From positions 86,429-150,428 of the forward strand of contig CABIXK010000005.1 in NCBI GenBank assembly GCA_902362705.1: a stretch of DNA of 64,000 bases, read 5' to 3'. Position numbers and translations under genes: made by a program. Within the stretch, counting starts at the first letter, position 1. Every line of letters begins with the position of its first letter. Below the pieces are notes generated by a model, which was given only the letters and a program-made list of their open reading frames with translations, was not told the origin of the DNA and did not search any database. Below are positions 1 through 9,174 of this stretch, piece by piece. The DNA comes from Rikenellaceae bacterium (GTDB taxonomy: Bacteria; Bacteroidota; Bacteroidia; Bacteroidales; Rikenellaceae).

Positions 1-590
1 CGATGAATGCTGCGACAATTCAGCGTCACGACAATATGTGCAAAGTGGCCCAAATATATCAGACGGTCCACCATTCTCATGTCAGACTGAAGAATGAGTT
101 TAACATATTCAAAGAGATAGAGAAGTATGACGTCTTGATTGAGCATGCCGGAGCAACAATGTATGATGGTTGGGAAACTATTCGCTCTCGGGTAATGGCT
201 CTTGAACATTATCTTAATACATTGGGTGTTGATTTGAAACCATGTCACAACGACGGTCTCTATGAGAATTTTATCAAGGCATCTGACGGTACGCTCTATT
301 TGATTGATTGGGAATATTCGGGCATGAATGACCCGATGGCCGATATTGCTGCACTATTTATTGAGGCTCGATTTGAGGAAGAAAACGAGGATTATTTCCT
401 TGATAAATATTTTAATGGAGATATTCCTGCTGAAGCTCGCAAGAAGATTCTATGTTACCAGATTCTTTGGGATTATTTGTGGGCGCAATGGACTGTAATT
501 AAAGAATCCAAAGGGGACGATTTCGGAACATATGGCCGTGATCGCTACAACCGCGCGATTGCTAATCTTAATAAAATCAACTGCAAATAA
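1..590 (+). CDS. licA: LicA-type choline kinase (5' end cut by window)
   Basis: Phosphotransferase that probably phosphorylates choline for phosphocholine decoration of a surface polysaccharide. The visible 195 residues are the C-terminal lobe. They hold the Brenner/catalytic motif CHNDGLYENF (H82, D84, N89 counted from base 3) and the metal-binding LIDWEYSGMND (D102), which are choline-kinase/APH-family signatures and very close to the LicA form. LicA proteins are about 270-320 residues, so the N-lobe lies left of the window. The stop overlaps the next start by one base (TAATG), which couples it to a BCCT transporter. That pairing supports choline as substrate, but ethanolamine or another amino alcohol is not excluded. 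No cytidylyltransferase (licC) or transferase (licD) is visible; they may lie upstream. Confidence 0.8.
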   Translation, partial: MNAATIQRHDNMCKVAQIYQTVHHSHVRLKNEFNIFKEIEKYDVLIEHAGATMYDGWETIRSRVMALEHYLNTLGVDLKPCHNDGLYENFIKASDGTLYLIDWEYSGMNDPMADIAALFIEARFEEENEDYFLDKYFNGDIPAEARKKILCYQILWDYLWAQWTVIKESKGDDFGTYGRDRYNRAIANLNKINCK

Positions 591-2110
591 TGGGAACTAC
601 AGGACGAAAGATTGACTGGACAACCATGCTGATACCATTTGCCATCGTCATAATGCTGATGGTCGTGTTCATGATTGCCCCAGAGGGTTCAAAGACCGTC
701 GTAGATACACTGCGAGGTTTCTTTGGCGATACTATAGGCATCTATTATCCGATACTTGCCATTGGATGCGTCATTTGTTCACTTTATATCGCCTTGACCC
801 CGAAATATGGAAATGTCCGTCTCGGTAATATTGATAAGCCGTTATATAGCAACTTCAAGTGGGGAACGATGATTTTCACTTCGACAATGGCGGCGGATAT
901 TATGTTTTATTCTCTCATCGAATGGGCTTTATATGGCGGAGAACAGCATGTACAGGATTTGGGTGGCACGCAGATGTGGGCTCCGACATTTACGCTGTTC
1001 CACTGGGGGCCACTTGCTTGGGGCTTTTATGTGATTCTCGCTGTCTGTTTTGCCTTTATGATGCATGTCCGCCGTCGCAATCGGCAACGTTTTTCCGAAG
1101 CATGTCGTCCTATATTGGGTAATCGGGTTGATGGATTTTGGGGCAAAGTTATAGATGTCATAGCTATTTTTGCAATCGTATGCGCGACAGCTACTACGTT
1201 CTCATTGGCTACGCCGCTGCTTACAAAGGCATTGGGCATCGTGTTTGGTTTTGAGATCACAACGACGGTGACGATTCTTGTATTATTGCTGATTTGTTCG
1301 GTTTATACGATCACCGTGCTATTCGGTGTAACTGGTATAAGCCGACTGGCTGGAATATGCTCCTATTTATTCTTTGCCATATTGTTGTATTTCCTTTTTC
1401 TTGGAGGAGAGACCCGCTATATTATTGAAACAGGTTTTCAGTCGCTTGGCAATATGGCTCAAAATTTTATGGGGCTCATAACCTATATGGATCCTCTCAG
1501 GGAGAGTGGATTCGCACAGAACTGGACTGTGTATTATTGGGCATATTGGCTTGTATGGTGCGTTGCCACACCGTTCTTTATCGCTTTGATTTCCAAAGGT
1601 AGGACGTTGAGAAACGTGGTTTATGGTTCATTCGGATGGGGACTTGCCGGAACATATATGTCATTCATCATACTTGGTAACTATGGCCTTGCCCAGCAAA
1701 TGAAGCATGGTGTCGATGCCATCGGATTTATCGGAAATGGAGGTGAAATGTATGAAGCGATACTCATGATATTTGATACGCTTCCTCTTCCGTGGATTGC
1801 ATTGCTCTTGCTGATCATAACGATGATAGCATTTTATAGCACTACCCTCGATGGAATTACATATGTGTCCTCCTCTTATAGCTATAAACAAATTTCATCA
1901 GAAGAGGAACCCTCTCGAAAGATCCGTGGATTTTGGAGTATTATGCTCATTCTTCTCCCCATTGCTCTTCTTTTTGCCCAGAACTCGCTATATAGTTTGC
2001 AAGGTGTGACTATTATCGCGGCGTTTCCTGTGGGGATTTTGTTGATATTGATCGTATGGAGCTTTTTCAAAGATTTTATCAACTGGAGCAATGAAAATAG
2101 CAGTCGTTGA
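590..2110 (+). CDS. BCCT-family betaine/choline/carnitine transporter
   Basis: Predicted 506-residue inner-membrane secondary transporter with about 12 hydrophobic segments. The signature region WTVYYWAYWLVWCVATPFF followed by SKGRTLR matches the conserved Trp-rich TM8 and amphipathic helix of the BCCT family (BetT/OpuD/CaiT). FHWGPLAWGFY matches conserved TM4. The start overlaps the stop of the choline kinase, so the two are translated together. In Haemophilus and Neisseria lic loci, choline uptake is by LicB (a DMT-type permease). A BCCT carrier here would be a functional substitute feeding imported choline to the kinase. This role is inferred from context; osmoprotectant uptake is the alternative. 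Confidence 0.88.
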   Translation: MGTTGRKIDWTTMLIPFAIVIMLMVVFMIAPEGSKTVVDTLRGFFGDTIGIYYPILAIGCVICSLYIALTPKYGNVRLGNIDKPLYSNFKWGTMIFTSTMAADIMFYSLIEWALYGGEQHVQDLGGTQMWAPTFTLFHWGPLAWGFYVILAVCFAFMMHVRRRNRQRFSEACRPILGNRVDGFWGKVIDVIAIFAIVCATATTFSLATPLLTKALGIVFGFEITTTVTILVLLLICSVYTITVLFGVTGISRLAGICSYLFFAILLYFLFLGGETRYIIETGFQSLGNMAQNFMGLITYMDPLRESGFAQNWTVYYWAYWLVWCVATPFFIALISKGRTLRNVVYGSFGWGLAGTYMSFIILGNYGLAQQMKHGVDAIGFIGNGGEMYEAILMIFDTLPLPWIALLLLIITMIAFYSTTLDGITYVSSSYSYKQISSEEEPSRKIRGFWSIMLILLPIALLFAQNSLYSLQGVTIIAAFPVGILLILIVWSFFKDFINWSNENSSR

Positions 2111-2234
2111 GATATATAATGGCAGACAAGGGGAGGTCCAGAAGTAGAAAAATAGAGAAATACAGCTGCTGATGATCTTTTTCTTCCGTCATTTCAAATT
2201 TTATAATTGTAGATAATATAAACAGAATAATGAT

Positions 2235-3218
2235 ATGGATATGAAATATGGCGTGATGACGTATGAGGATACTTCGATGGGAACCAACATTGGTGATTAT
2301 ATCCAGAGTATTGCCGCCAGGCAATATTTACCGCGTGTAGATTCGTACGTTAATAGAGAGTATTTGGATAAAGTATCTGACGGCCCGATTAAACTGATTA
2401 TGAATGGTTGGTTTACTCACCATCCGGAAAATTGGCCTCCATCGGATGATATTATTCCTCTATTTGTAGCATTCCATATAAATGCAACCCATGCGGCTAA
2501 AATGCTTACGTCGTCTACTTGGAAATATCTTAAGATGCACGAGCCCGTTGGTTGCAGAGATCAATATACGTTTGATGTTTTATCAAGGGGGGGGGTGAAT
2601 GCTTATTTGTCTGGATGTTTGACGTTGACGTTAGATAGCTATAAAATTCCAGATAACGAGCGAAATGATAAAATTTACATAGTAGACCCTATTTTTAATT
2701 TGATGTCTGTTCGTGATGGATTTACAACTTTACGCATGGCGGCAAGTTATATTAGAAGAGGGCTTTTTTTAGATTCGTATAAGCGGCATTTATTGATAAA
2801 TAAGATTATACATCCGTCTATCCGTCAACGAGCTGAGTGGAGGCATCATATGCTCAAGCCGAATAATCTGAATGAGAATGCCCGATTTGGTATTGCAGAT
2901 TCTCTTTTAAAAGAATATGCACGTGCGCGATGCGTAATTACGTCCAGAATTCATTGTGCTCTTCCGTGTTTAGCTCTTGGTACCCCCGTGATATTTATAA
3001 ACTCATTCGAAGATGAGTCAAATCTGTCCAGGTTGAATGGTCTGACGGACTTATTCCATGTTATAAATTTAAATATAAAGACAGGCAGTTATTCTTCTAA
3101 TTTTTCTCTTGAGAATAACCAAATTACATTGAATACTATTATTCCTAATAAGGAGAATTATCAGAAATTCGCCAATCCTCTTAAAGAGCGTTGTAGAAAA
3201 TTTGTGGAAGAATATTAA
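2235..3218 (+). CDS. polysaccharide pyruvyl transferase family protein
   Basis: 327-residue protein of the polysaccharide pyruvyl transferase family (CsaB/WcaK-like), expected to move pyruvate from PEP onto a sugar of the exported polysaccharide in the cytoplasm. The N-terminus MKYGVMTYEDTSMGTNIGDY and the late motif TSRIHCALPCLALGTPVIFI (residues 236-255) fit the family. The last two residues of the start region allow ATG 2235 or 2241. A run of nine G (2587-2595) sits inside the frame at residues 118-121 (SRGGV). In such AT-rich sequence this is striking and could cause slippage frameshifts that truncate the protein after about 120 residues. The gene overlaps the start of the flippase downstream. 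Confidence 0.8.
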   Translation: MDMKYGVMTYEDTSMGTNIGDYIQSIAARQYLPRVDSYVNREYLDKVSDGPIKLIMNGWFTHHPENWPPSDDIIPLFVAFHINATHAAKMLTSSTWKYLKMHEPVGCRDQYTFDVLSRGGVNAYLSGCLTLTLDSYKIPDNERNDKIYIVDPIFNLMSVRDGFTTLRMAASYIRRGLFLDSYKRHLLINKIIHPSIRQRAEWRHHMLKPNNLNENARFGIADSLLKEYARARCVITSRIHCALPCLALGTPVIFINSFEDESNLSRLNGLTDLFHVINLNIKTGSYSSNFSLENNQITLNTIIPNKENYQKFANPLKERCRKFVEEY

Positions 3219-4593
3219 AAAATATTTTACATTGATTCCCTCCCAAATAATCGAATTGTTGCATAAAATAGGTATCGATAAATCGATTGCCTATTCTTCT
3301 GGAAGTAGAATTGTAAATGCTTCGGCTGGAATATTTACGATTTTATTTATCTCCATCTATTTATCTAAAGAAGAACAAGGCTTTTATTATACATTCGGCA
3401 GCATTGTCGCTTTACAAGTATTCTTTGAATTGGGCCTCACTAATATATTGACACAGTTCATAGCCCATGAAAATGCGCATATAATATGGGATGGTGAACG
3501 GATATGTTCTGGAGACCAATTACATATTTCACGATTAGCACATTTATTACGGTTTACCAAAAAATGGTATCTGATCGTTTCCATAAGCTTTTTGTTACTT
3601 ATATTAAGCGGTGGAATTTGGTTTTTTCAAAAATACTCTCCGACGGCAGATCTTCATTTGTGGTTTATTCCATGGATATTGGTTACTACAGCAGCATCTG
3701 CAAATTTGTTTTTAACTCCTATTTTGGCTATTCTTTCAGGTGTTAACAGAGTTAAAGAAACATCCAGAGTAGTCTTTTATCAACAACTCATCATGCCTTT
3801 TGCAATTTGGTTCACGTTGATTGCGGGCGGAGGTCTTTATGTAGTGGGTATAGGTTATTGGTGCTCGTTTGTTGTAGGAGTTGCGATGATACGCTGTTCC
3901 AAACTTTGGAGGATCCTACGAGAGATAAATAATATAGAAATATCGGATAGAGTCAGTTATAAAACGGAAATTTTTCCGTATCAGTGGAAAATTGCATTGA
4001 GCTGGGCGAGTGGGTATTTCGTGTTTCAATTGTTTAATCCGGTTCTGTTTGCTACTTCTGGAGCTGTAGTGGCAGGACAGATGGGAATGACTTTGGCCGC
4101 GGTTAATGGAATAGCATCATTCTCATCTAGTTGGATTTCTACTAAGGTTCCGACGTTTTCTGGTTTGATAGCGTTGCGTGATTATGTAAAGCTTGATCGA
4201 TTGTTCAATATTACGATGAAGCAATTGGGTGTGATTTGCAGCATAATGCTTCTGTTCTTTTGGATCGTAATAGCCACTCTTAGATACTGGGATGTACCTT
4301 TGGCATTCAGATTTCTCGATCTTTTGTCAATCGCTTTTTTGGAAATTGCCATATTGGCTAATCAATACGGTAATGGTTGGGCGACCTATCTTAGGTGCCA
4401 TAAACAAGAACCTCTATTGGTCAATAGCATTGTCGGTGCAGTGACATGTGGTTTATCTACGCTATTCCTAGGCAAATATTTTGGCGCCTTGGGGATAACC
4501 TGTGGGTATGCTATCTTAAGGGTTGTCCTGACCTGTTGGAATTATCAAGTATATAAACAAAAGAAATCAAAGTGGCATACTCTAAATAATTAG
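3202..4593 (+). CDS. polysaccharide flippase (Wzx-like, MOP superfamily)
   Basis: 463-residue integral membrane protein with about 12 hydrophobic segments, typical in size and pattern of Wzx O-unit flippases that move undecaprenyl-PP-linked repeat units across the inner membrane. The first in-frame initiator is TTG at 3202, inside the end of the pyruvyl transferase gene (17-nt overlap). No ATG occurs before well into the protein, so the TTG start with translational coupling is preferred. Neighbouring glycosyltransferases and the polymerase-like gene support the Wzx role. The sequence is poorly conserved as usual for Wzx, so the call rests on topology and context. Confidence 0.82.
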   Translation: MWKNIKKYFTLIPSQIIELLHKIGIDKSIAYSSGSRIVNASAGIFTILFISIYLSKEEQGFYYTFGSIVALQVFFELGLTNILTQFIAHENAHIIWDGERICSGDQLHISRLAHLLRFTKKWYLIVSISFLLLILSGGIWFFQKYSPTADLHLWFIPWILVTTAASANLFLTPILAILSGVNRVKETSRVVFYQQLIMPFAIWFTLIAGGGLYVVGIGYWCSFVVGVAMIRCSKLWRILREINNIEISDRVSYKTEIFPYQWKIALSWASGYFVFQLFNPVLFATSGAVVAGQMGMTLAAVNGIASFSSSWISTKVPTFSGLIALRDYVKLDRLFNITMKQLGVICSIMLLFFWIVIATLRYWDVPLAFRFLDLLSIAFLEIAILANQYGNGWATYLRCHKQEPLLVNSIVGAVTCGLSTLFLGKYFGALGITCGYAILRVVLTCWNYQVYKQKKSKWHTLNN

Positions 4594-4598
4594 ACGCG

Positions 4599-5699
4599 AT
4601 GAAGAAGATACTCCATGCCGTATCGATCATGAATCGGGCAGGTCAGGAAACATTTATTATGAATATGTTCCGCGAGATTGACCGCTCCCGATTTTCTTTT
4701 GATTTTATTGTGAGTTTAGATGGAGAGGGCGATTTTGATGAGGAGATATATCAGTTGGGCGGGAAAATCTTTAAGATTAAAACATCGGATAAGCCCAAAC
4801 CCCATATAGAAACATTGTTGAGAGCTTACAGATTATATGATTTTCTAAGGAAACATAAAGAATATACAATCGTCCATTTTCATAATTATCATGCGTACAG
4901 CGCTTGGCTCCAAGTGATGGCAGCTAAGGCCGCCGGTGTGAGATCTGTTATTGTCCATTCTCACAATAGTTGTGCACCTAATCCTCGAATAAGCAAATTG
5001 TGTCGTCCTTTCCTGAATGGTTTGAAAATACATAGGTTGGCATGTTCCGATATGGCGGCCAAATGGTTGTTCGGAAGCAAAAGTGGCGATTGTCAGATTA
5101 TTAAAAATGGAATAGATCCGGCGATATTTCAATATAATGAGGCCGACAGACTGAAGATCCGTAAAGAGTTGTCGTTGGGGGATAAACAGGTCATTTTACA
5201 TGTTGGAAGATTCAATTTCCAGAAAAATCATAAATTCCTTTTGGAGATATTCGGCGAGCTGCTTAAACATCTTCCTAATGCGCACTTATTGTTGGTTGGA
5301 CAAGGAGAGCTCGAATCTGAAATAAAAAATAAGATTGCCGACATGGGGATTCAAGGCCATGTATCTATCTTGGGTATAAGATCCGATATTCCGGCACTAC
5401 TTTCTGCTTCCGATTTATTCCTGTTCCCCTCATTATTCGAAGGGTTAAGTGTTATGTTGGTTGAAACGCAGGCCAATGGACTTCCCATTTTGGCAACTGA
5501 TAATTTAGCCCATGAAACAATCTATTCGCCCAATTTGTTTACAATGGCATTAGAAAAATCGTCTGAAGAATGGGCTAATAAAGCAGAAGATCTTATTAGA
5601 AATTCGAGACGTATTGATGGTGTGCAGTTAGCTACCGAGGCTGGATTCAATATGAAGATGGGCGCAAAAGATATGTCCGATTATTATAATTCATTATAA
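4599..5699 (+). CDS. glycosyltransferase family 4 (GT-B fold)
   Basis: 366-residue retaining glycosyltransferase that adds one sugar to the lipid-linked repeat unit at the cytoplasmic membrane face. The N-terminal domain begins MKKILHAVSIMNRAGQETF, similar to EpsF-like enzymes. The C-terminal domain shows the GT4 E-x7-E motif in FEGLSVMLVETQANGLPIL (E281 and E289), preceded by the nucleotide-sugar-binding VGRFNFQKNHKFL segment. It follows the flippase by 5 nt. The donor sugar cannot be read from sequence. Confidence 0.88.
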   Translation: MKKILHAVSIMNRAGQETFIMNMFREIDRSRFSFDFIVSLDGEGDFDEEIYQLGGKIFKIKTSDKPKPHIETLLRAYRLYDFLRKHKEYTIVHFHNYHAYSAWLQVMAAKAAGVRSVIVHSHNSCAPNPRISKLCRPFLNGLKIHRLACSDMAAKWLFGSKSGDCQIIKNGIDPAIFQYNEADRLKIRKELSLGDKQVILHVGRFNFQKNHKFLLEIFGELLKHLPNAHLLLVGQGELESEIKNKIADMGIQGHVSILGIRSDIPALLSASDLFLFPSLFEGLSVMLVETQANGLPILATDNLAHETIYSPNLFTMALEKSSEEWANKAEDLIRNSRRIDGVQLATEAGFNMKMGAKDMSDYYNSL

Positions 5700-5833
5700 G
5701 ATATAGATCTTTATTTTCGCGACCGAAGTGATATCCTTGAGATAAATAATGGAGTTAATTAGGATAAGGTCGTAGGATCCGATATACGTGCTTTTTCCAA
5801 AGAGCTCAGGATTTTTCCGAAGGGTTTTAATAT

Positions 5834-6982
5834 ATGTTTGGGTTTATAGCAAAACATTATACAGAGTCTAATTGGAGTGATGCGACTTTGTTGCTTTACT
5901 TTATAATTGTGACGGTTGCATGTATATGTAGTCGAATGTCGCAAAGAGGTAAAGTCGTTGTTTTTACAACGACTTATCATGTGTATCGACCTAAAAATCG
6001 GGTTAATTATATAGTAATTGCCATCTCTTTTCTCATTTTAGTTTTTTTCTCTGCTTTTCGGGATGTAGGCGTTGATGTGCCGATGTATAAAAGTATATTT
6101 TTAGATTCTACCTCCAGATATGCAGATACATATGGGATTGAACCGGGGTTTCTCATATTGAATAAAGTTTTAAGAATATTCGGAGTATCGGCAGATTTTG
6201 CTATCGCTTTTTTTTCGGTTGCCACGCTATGGTTTATTTTTAAATCCATATTGCACTACGCAGATCAGTTGAATATTGGTATTTCTGTGCTTGCTGTGTG
6301 CTGTTTGTATTATTTTCCGAGTTTTAATATGATGCGAATGTATTTTGCCGCATCCATTATGCTTTATGGTTTTCGATGGTTACTTGAAGATAATCTAAGG
6401 AAATATTTATGCTATTTTTTTATAGCGAGCTTGATACACTATTCTGCTGTAATCTTTCTGCCAGTAGCTATGGGGATTTTAATGTTTCAATACAGCGAAA
6501 AAATATTCTTTTTGCTTTTTTCGTTGGGAGGCATATTGTCGTTTAAAGTCGTTTCATACCTCTCTTCTATTTCAATCATAGCTCGCTATGATCATTATCT
6601 TGCCGATGGTGTTGCGGATGGCGGATTAGGCATTATGCATTGGGTTATCAATATCCCATTGTTTGCGCTTTATCTTTATGCATCAAAGAAACTAAATAAA
6701 TCCGTTTATTTATCCGCATTGCTCGTTCTTACGCTTTTCGAATTATTGATTGGGCTTTTGAGTTATCAGATCGTAATATTTGGGCGCAGTTTGGTCTATT
6801 TTAATGTATTGTTCGTAATTATTATTCCGATTTTGTTAAAGCGATTATCGAAAATGCGGGTCTCATATCATAAAATGATCAGTAGTTGTTATGTTTTATA
6901 TCTTTTATTCAGATTTTATATTTATTTGTCTGAATATCTTTATCTCGATGGGATAATGCCGTATAAATTGAATTTTGTATGA
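5834..6982 (+). CDS. EpsG/Wzy-like polysaccharide polymerase
   Basis: 382-residue hydrophobic protein with 9-11 predicted membrane spans. The segment FSAFRDVGVDVPMYKSIF and the later YYFPSFNMMRMYFAASIMLY resemble the EpsG family (FRxxGxDxxxY and R-containing loop motifs), which acts as the Wzy-type polymerase joining repeat units in the periplasm. It follows a 134-nt gap in which no convincing promoter was seen, and overlaps the next gene by 4 nt (ATGA). Runs of 7-8 T occur in the gene (for example 6208-6215), but such runs are expected in AT-rich Phe-coding sequence. Confidence 0.82.
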   Translation: MFGFIAKHYTESNWSDATLLLYFIIVTVACICSRMSQRGKVVVFTTTYHVYRPKNRVNYIVIAISFLILVFFSAFRDVGVDVPMYKSIFLDSTSRYADTYGIEPGFLILNKVLRIFGVSADFAIAFFSVATLWFIFKSILHYADQLNIGISVLAVCCLYYFPSFNMMRMYFAASIMLYGFRWLLEDNLRKYLCYFFIASLIHYSAVIFLPVAMGILMFQYSEKIFFLLFSLGGILSFKVVSYLSSISIIARYDHYLADGVADGGLGIMHWVINIPLFALYLYASKKLNKSVYLSALLVLTLFELLIGLLSYQIVIFGRSLVYFNVLFVIIIPILLKRLSKMRVSYHKMISSCYVLYLLFRFYIYLSEYLYLDGIMPYKLNFV

Positions 6983-8139
6983 AAAAAATTCTATTTATTG
7001 CTCATACTGCATCAATGGGTGGCGGTGCTGAAAAGGTACTTGGTGTTTTGATTAAAGAGTTAAGCCAGTGCTATCTAGTTGATTTGATCGAGCGGGTGGA
7101 AGATTCGGTTTTGCCTTTTAAAATCCCTAATGGAAACGTCCGGCATTTGCCTTCGTTGTCATTTACGGATAGAAAATGTCAAGAGCTGGGTAATAATGTT
7201 CTTTGTAATCGCATATGGCGGATCTTGTTGTCGGTTTGGATTTTTGTATTGCCCCGCAGTGTCCATCGCCATTTTATAAAGGGAAGCTATGATTATGAGG
7301 TGTCTTTTAATTATCTTTATTGTTCTTCGTTGGTCGGTAATTCTCCTAACCGAAATAGTAAAAAGGTAATGTGGATCCATGGAGCTATTGTGGATCTGCT
7401 TCTTCCTATAAATGCTATAAATAGTATACGAGGGAAATTGAAACATTGGGCGGAACGGATGATGCAGAAAGATGCCTTTTCCAAAAGTGATGTGATTGTC
7501 GCCATTTCTCAGCGAACACATGATTCAATTGCCGATTTTTGTCCCGAGGTGAAATCAAAGATAGTTGATGTTTATAATGGATATGATCTGTTGAATATTG
7601 ATCGTTTCGCTCGAACGTTTGAATATCCTAATAGTCGGCTTTTTCGTTTGGTATCATTAGGTCGAGTAACATACGCTAAGAATGTAATTCTGCAAGTTGA
7701 GGCTGTTGAATGTTTAAGGAAAAAGGGGATAGATGTTGAACTCCTTATAATAGGAGATGGTGATCAGATGGATTATATCCAAAGCGTTTCAAAACACAAT
7801 CCTCATATAAAATTATTGGGGTTCAAGCCTAATCCCTATCCATATGTATTGGCATCGGATGCATTGATCATTACTTCTCTGAGTGAAGGATTTCCGACCA
7901 TTGCCGTTGAGGCGATGGCTTTGGGGAAACCTGTGATCAGTACGCCTGTGGCAGGTACAAATGAACTTATCGATGCACAAACTGGAGTATTGGTTGATTG
8001 GAGCGTTGAGAGTGTGGCTGCCGGGATCGAAAAGATGATGACTACGAAATGGGATTCCAGGTTGATAGCGTCTTCCGTATCTAAATATAGTAAAGAGGCA
8101 TGGGCTGAAAATGTCTCCAATCTTCTTGAATCTTTATAA
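6979..8139 (+). CDS. glycosyltransferase family 4
   Basis: 386-residue GT-B enzyme. It starts MKKILFIAHTASMGGGAEKVL with the Gly-rich acceptor-side loop of GT4 enzymes, and carries SLGRVTYAKNVILQVEAV plus SEGFPTIAVEAMALGKPVI with the E-x7-E pair (E303, E311). Its start overlaps the polymerase stop by 4 nt, indicating coupled translation, and the sulfotransferase-like gene begins 3 nt after its stop. Expected to build the repeat unit; substrate unknown. Confidence 0.88.
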   Translation: MKKILFIAHTASMGGGAEKVLGVLIKELSQCYLVDLIERVEDSVLPFKIPNGNVRHLPSLSFTDRKCQELGNNVLCNRIWRILLSVWIFVLPRSVHRHFIKGSYDYEVSFNYLYCSSLVGNSPNRNSKKVMWIHGAIVDLLLPINAINSIRGKLKHWAERMMQKDAFSKSDVIVAISQRTHDSIADFCPEVKSKIVDVYNGYDLLNIDRFARTFEYPNSRLFRLVSLGRVTYAKNVILQVEAVECLRKKGIDVELLIIGDGDQMDYIQSVSKHNPHIKLLGFKPNPYPYVLASDALIITSLSEGFPTIAVEAMALGKPVISTPVAGTNELIDAQTGVLVDWSVESVAAGIEKMMTTKWDSRLIASSVSKYSKEAWAENVSNLLESL

Positions 8140-8142
8140 ACT

Positions 8143-9174
8143 ATGAGTTATTCGATAATATCTTGTGCAAGCTTTGGCGCGTCGGGATCAGGTGTCGTGA
8201 CAGATTATCTTCAGGAGTTTGATAATATATACAATCCCGGCGATTATGAATTTCGATTTCTTCAGGATTATGGTGGTATTACGACACTTGAAGATTGCCT
8301 TGTCCATAGCCGCCACCGACTGAATTCCGATATTGCGATCCGGAATTTCATACAATATGTTCAGTTCCAATGCGGGGATTTTACCAACCGGCGTTATAAT
8401 CGTTTCTTCAAAGGGCGCTTTGAGGAAATCAGCCGAGAGTTCCTCCGGGAGATTGTCGATGCAGAATGGCCGGGGTATTGGGAAGAGTATCAGATCTTGG
8501 TCCCTAAGGCCATTGCAATAATCAAATATAAGGTACTTCCCCGTTTAAAACGACTATTGAAATTTCAGCGTGGTAAATACATCGCTCATTTTCTGCCTTT
8601 GCGCCCGATGTATTTCTCTTGTCCAAGCGAAGAAAAATTTCATATTGCCGTTAAAAACTATTTGAACCGCTTGTGTGCAATAGTTGATCCTCAGGGGGAA
8701 TACGACCACATTTATTTCGATCAGTTAGTGCCGCCCACAAATATAGACCGCTACTTCAATTATTTCGAGAATCTAAAAGTGATAGTCGTAGATTGCGATC
8801 CGCGGGATTACTATGCCAAAAATATGTTTTTTGGAGAGCCTTGGGTTCCAAAAAATGTCGAGGACTTCATCACGGTATATAGAAAGACAAGGCAATATAT
8901 CGATAGCGATAATGAGAATCGGAATATCCTCCGTATTCAATACGAAGACTCGATATTTCAATATCCGAAATTCAAAAAACGCATCAATGAGTTCTTGAAC
9001 TTGGATGAAACGCATCACTTATACCCTCTCAAACATTTTGATCCTCGAATATCCGTAAGATATACCCGTCAATGGGAGAAACATCGAATTGCGTCAGATA
9101 TTATTTATAAAATCGAAAGCGAGCTCCCTGAATATTGCTATTCGTTTCCCGATAATCCAATTGTGTCAGTGTAA
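8143..9174 (+). CDS. sulfotransferase-like P-loop protein of unknown function
   Basis: 343-residue soluble protein without signal peptide. I do not recognise it as a named family. Near the N-terminus, CASFGASGSGVVTDYL (residues 8-23) resembles the 5'-phosphosulfate-binding loop of PAPS-dependent sulfotransferases. VIVVDCDPRDYYAKN (about 213-226) looks like the strand and RD segment that binds the 3'-phosphate. LRIQYEDSIFQYPKFKKRI (about 264-282) resembles the typical R-Y-E-D-L...P...I..F ending. It lies in the cluster between a GT4 and a GT2 (1-nt overlap with the latter), so sulfation or another P-loop-dependent modification of the polysaccharide is a reasonable inference, not shown. Confidence 0.55.
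   Translation: MSYSIISCASFGASGSGVVTDYLQEFDNIYNPGDYEFRFLQDYGGITTLEDCLVHSRHRLNSDIAIRNFIQYVQFQCGDFTNRRYNRFFKGRFEEISREFLREIVDAEWPGYWEEYQILVPKAIAIIKYKVLPRLKRLLKFQRGKYIAHFLPLRPMYFSCPSEEKFHIAVKNYLNRLCAIVDPQGEYDHIYFDQLVPPTNIDRYFNYFENLKVIVVDCDPRDYYAKNMFFGEPWVPKNVEDFITVYRKTRQYIDSDNENRNILRIQYEDSIFQYPKFKKRINEFLNLDETHHLYPLKHFDPRISVRYTRQWEKHRIASDIIYKIESELPEYCYSFPDNPIVSV

Noticed and set aside
5833..5840. TATGTTTG as a promoter of the polymerase gene
   Set aside because: It overlaps the start codon itself and no TTG is found 20 nt upstream; most likely chance.
6208..6215. T8 tract in the polymerase gene and A8 tract at 9876-9883 in the GT2 gene as phase-variation sites
   Set aside because: Runs of 7-8 A or T are frequent by chance in AT-rich sequence coding for Phe and Lys.
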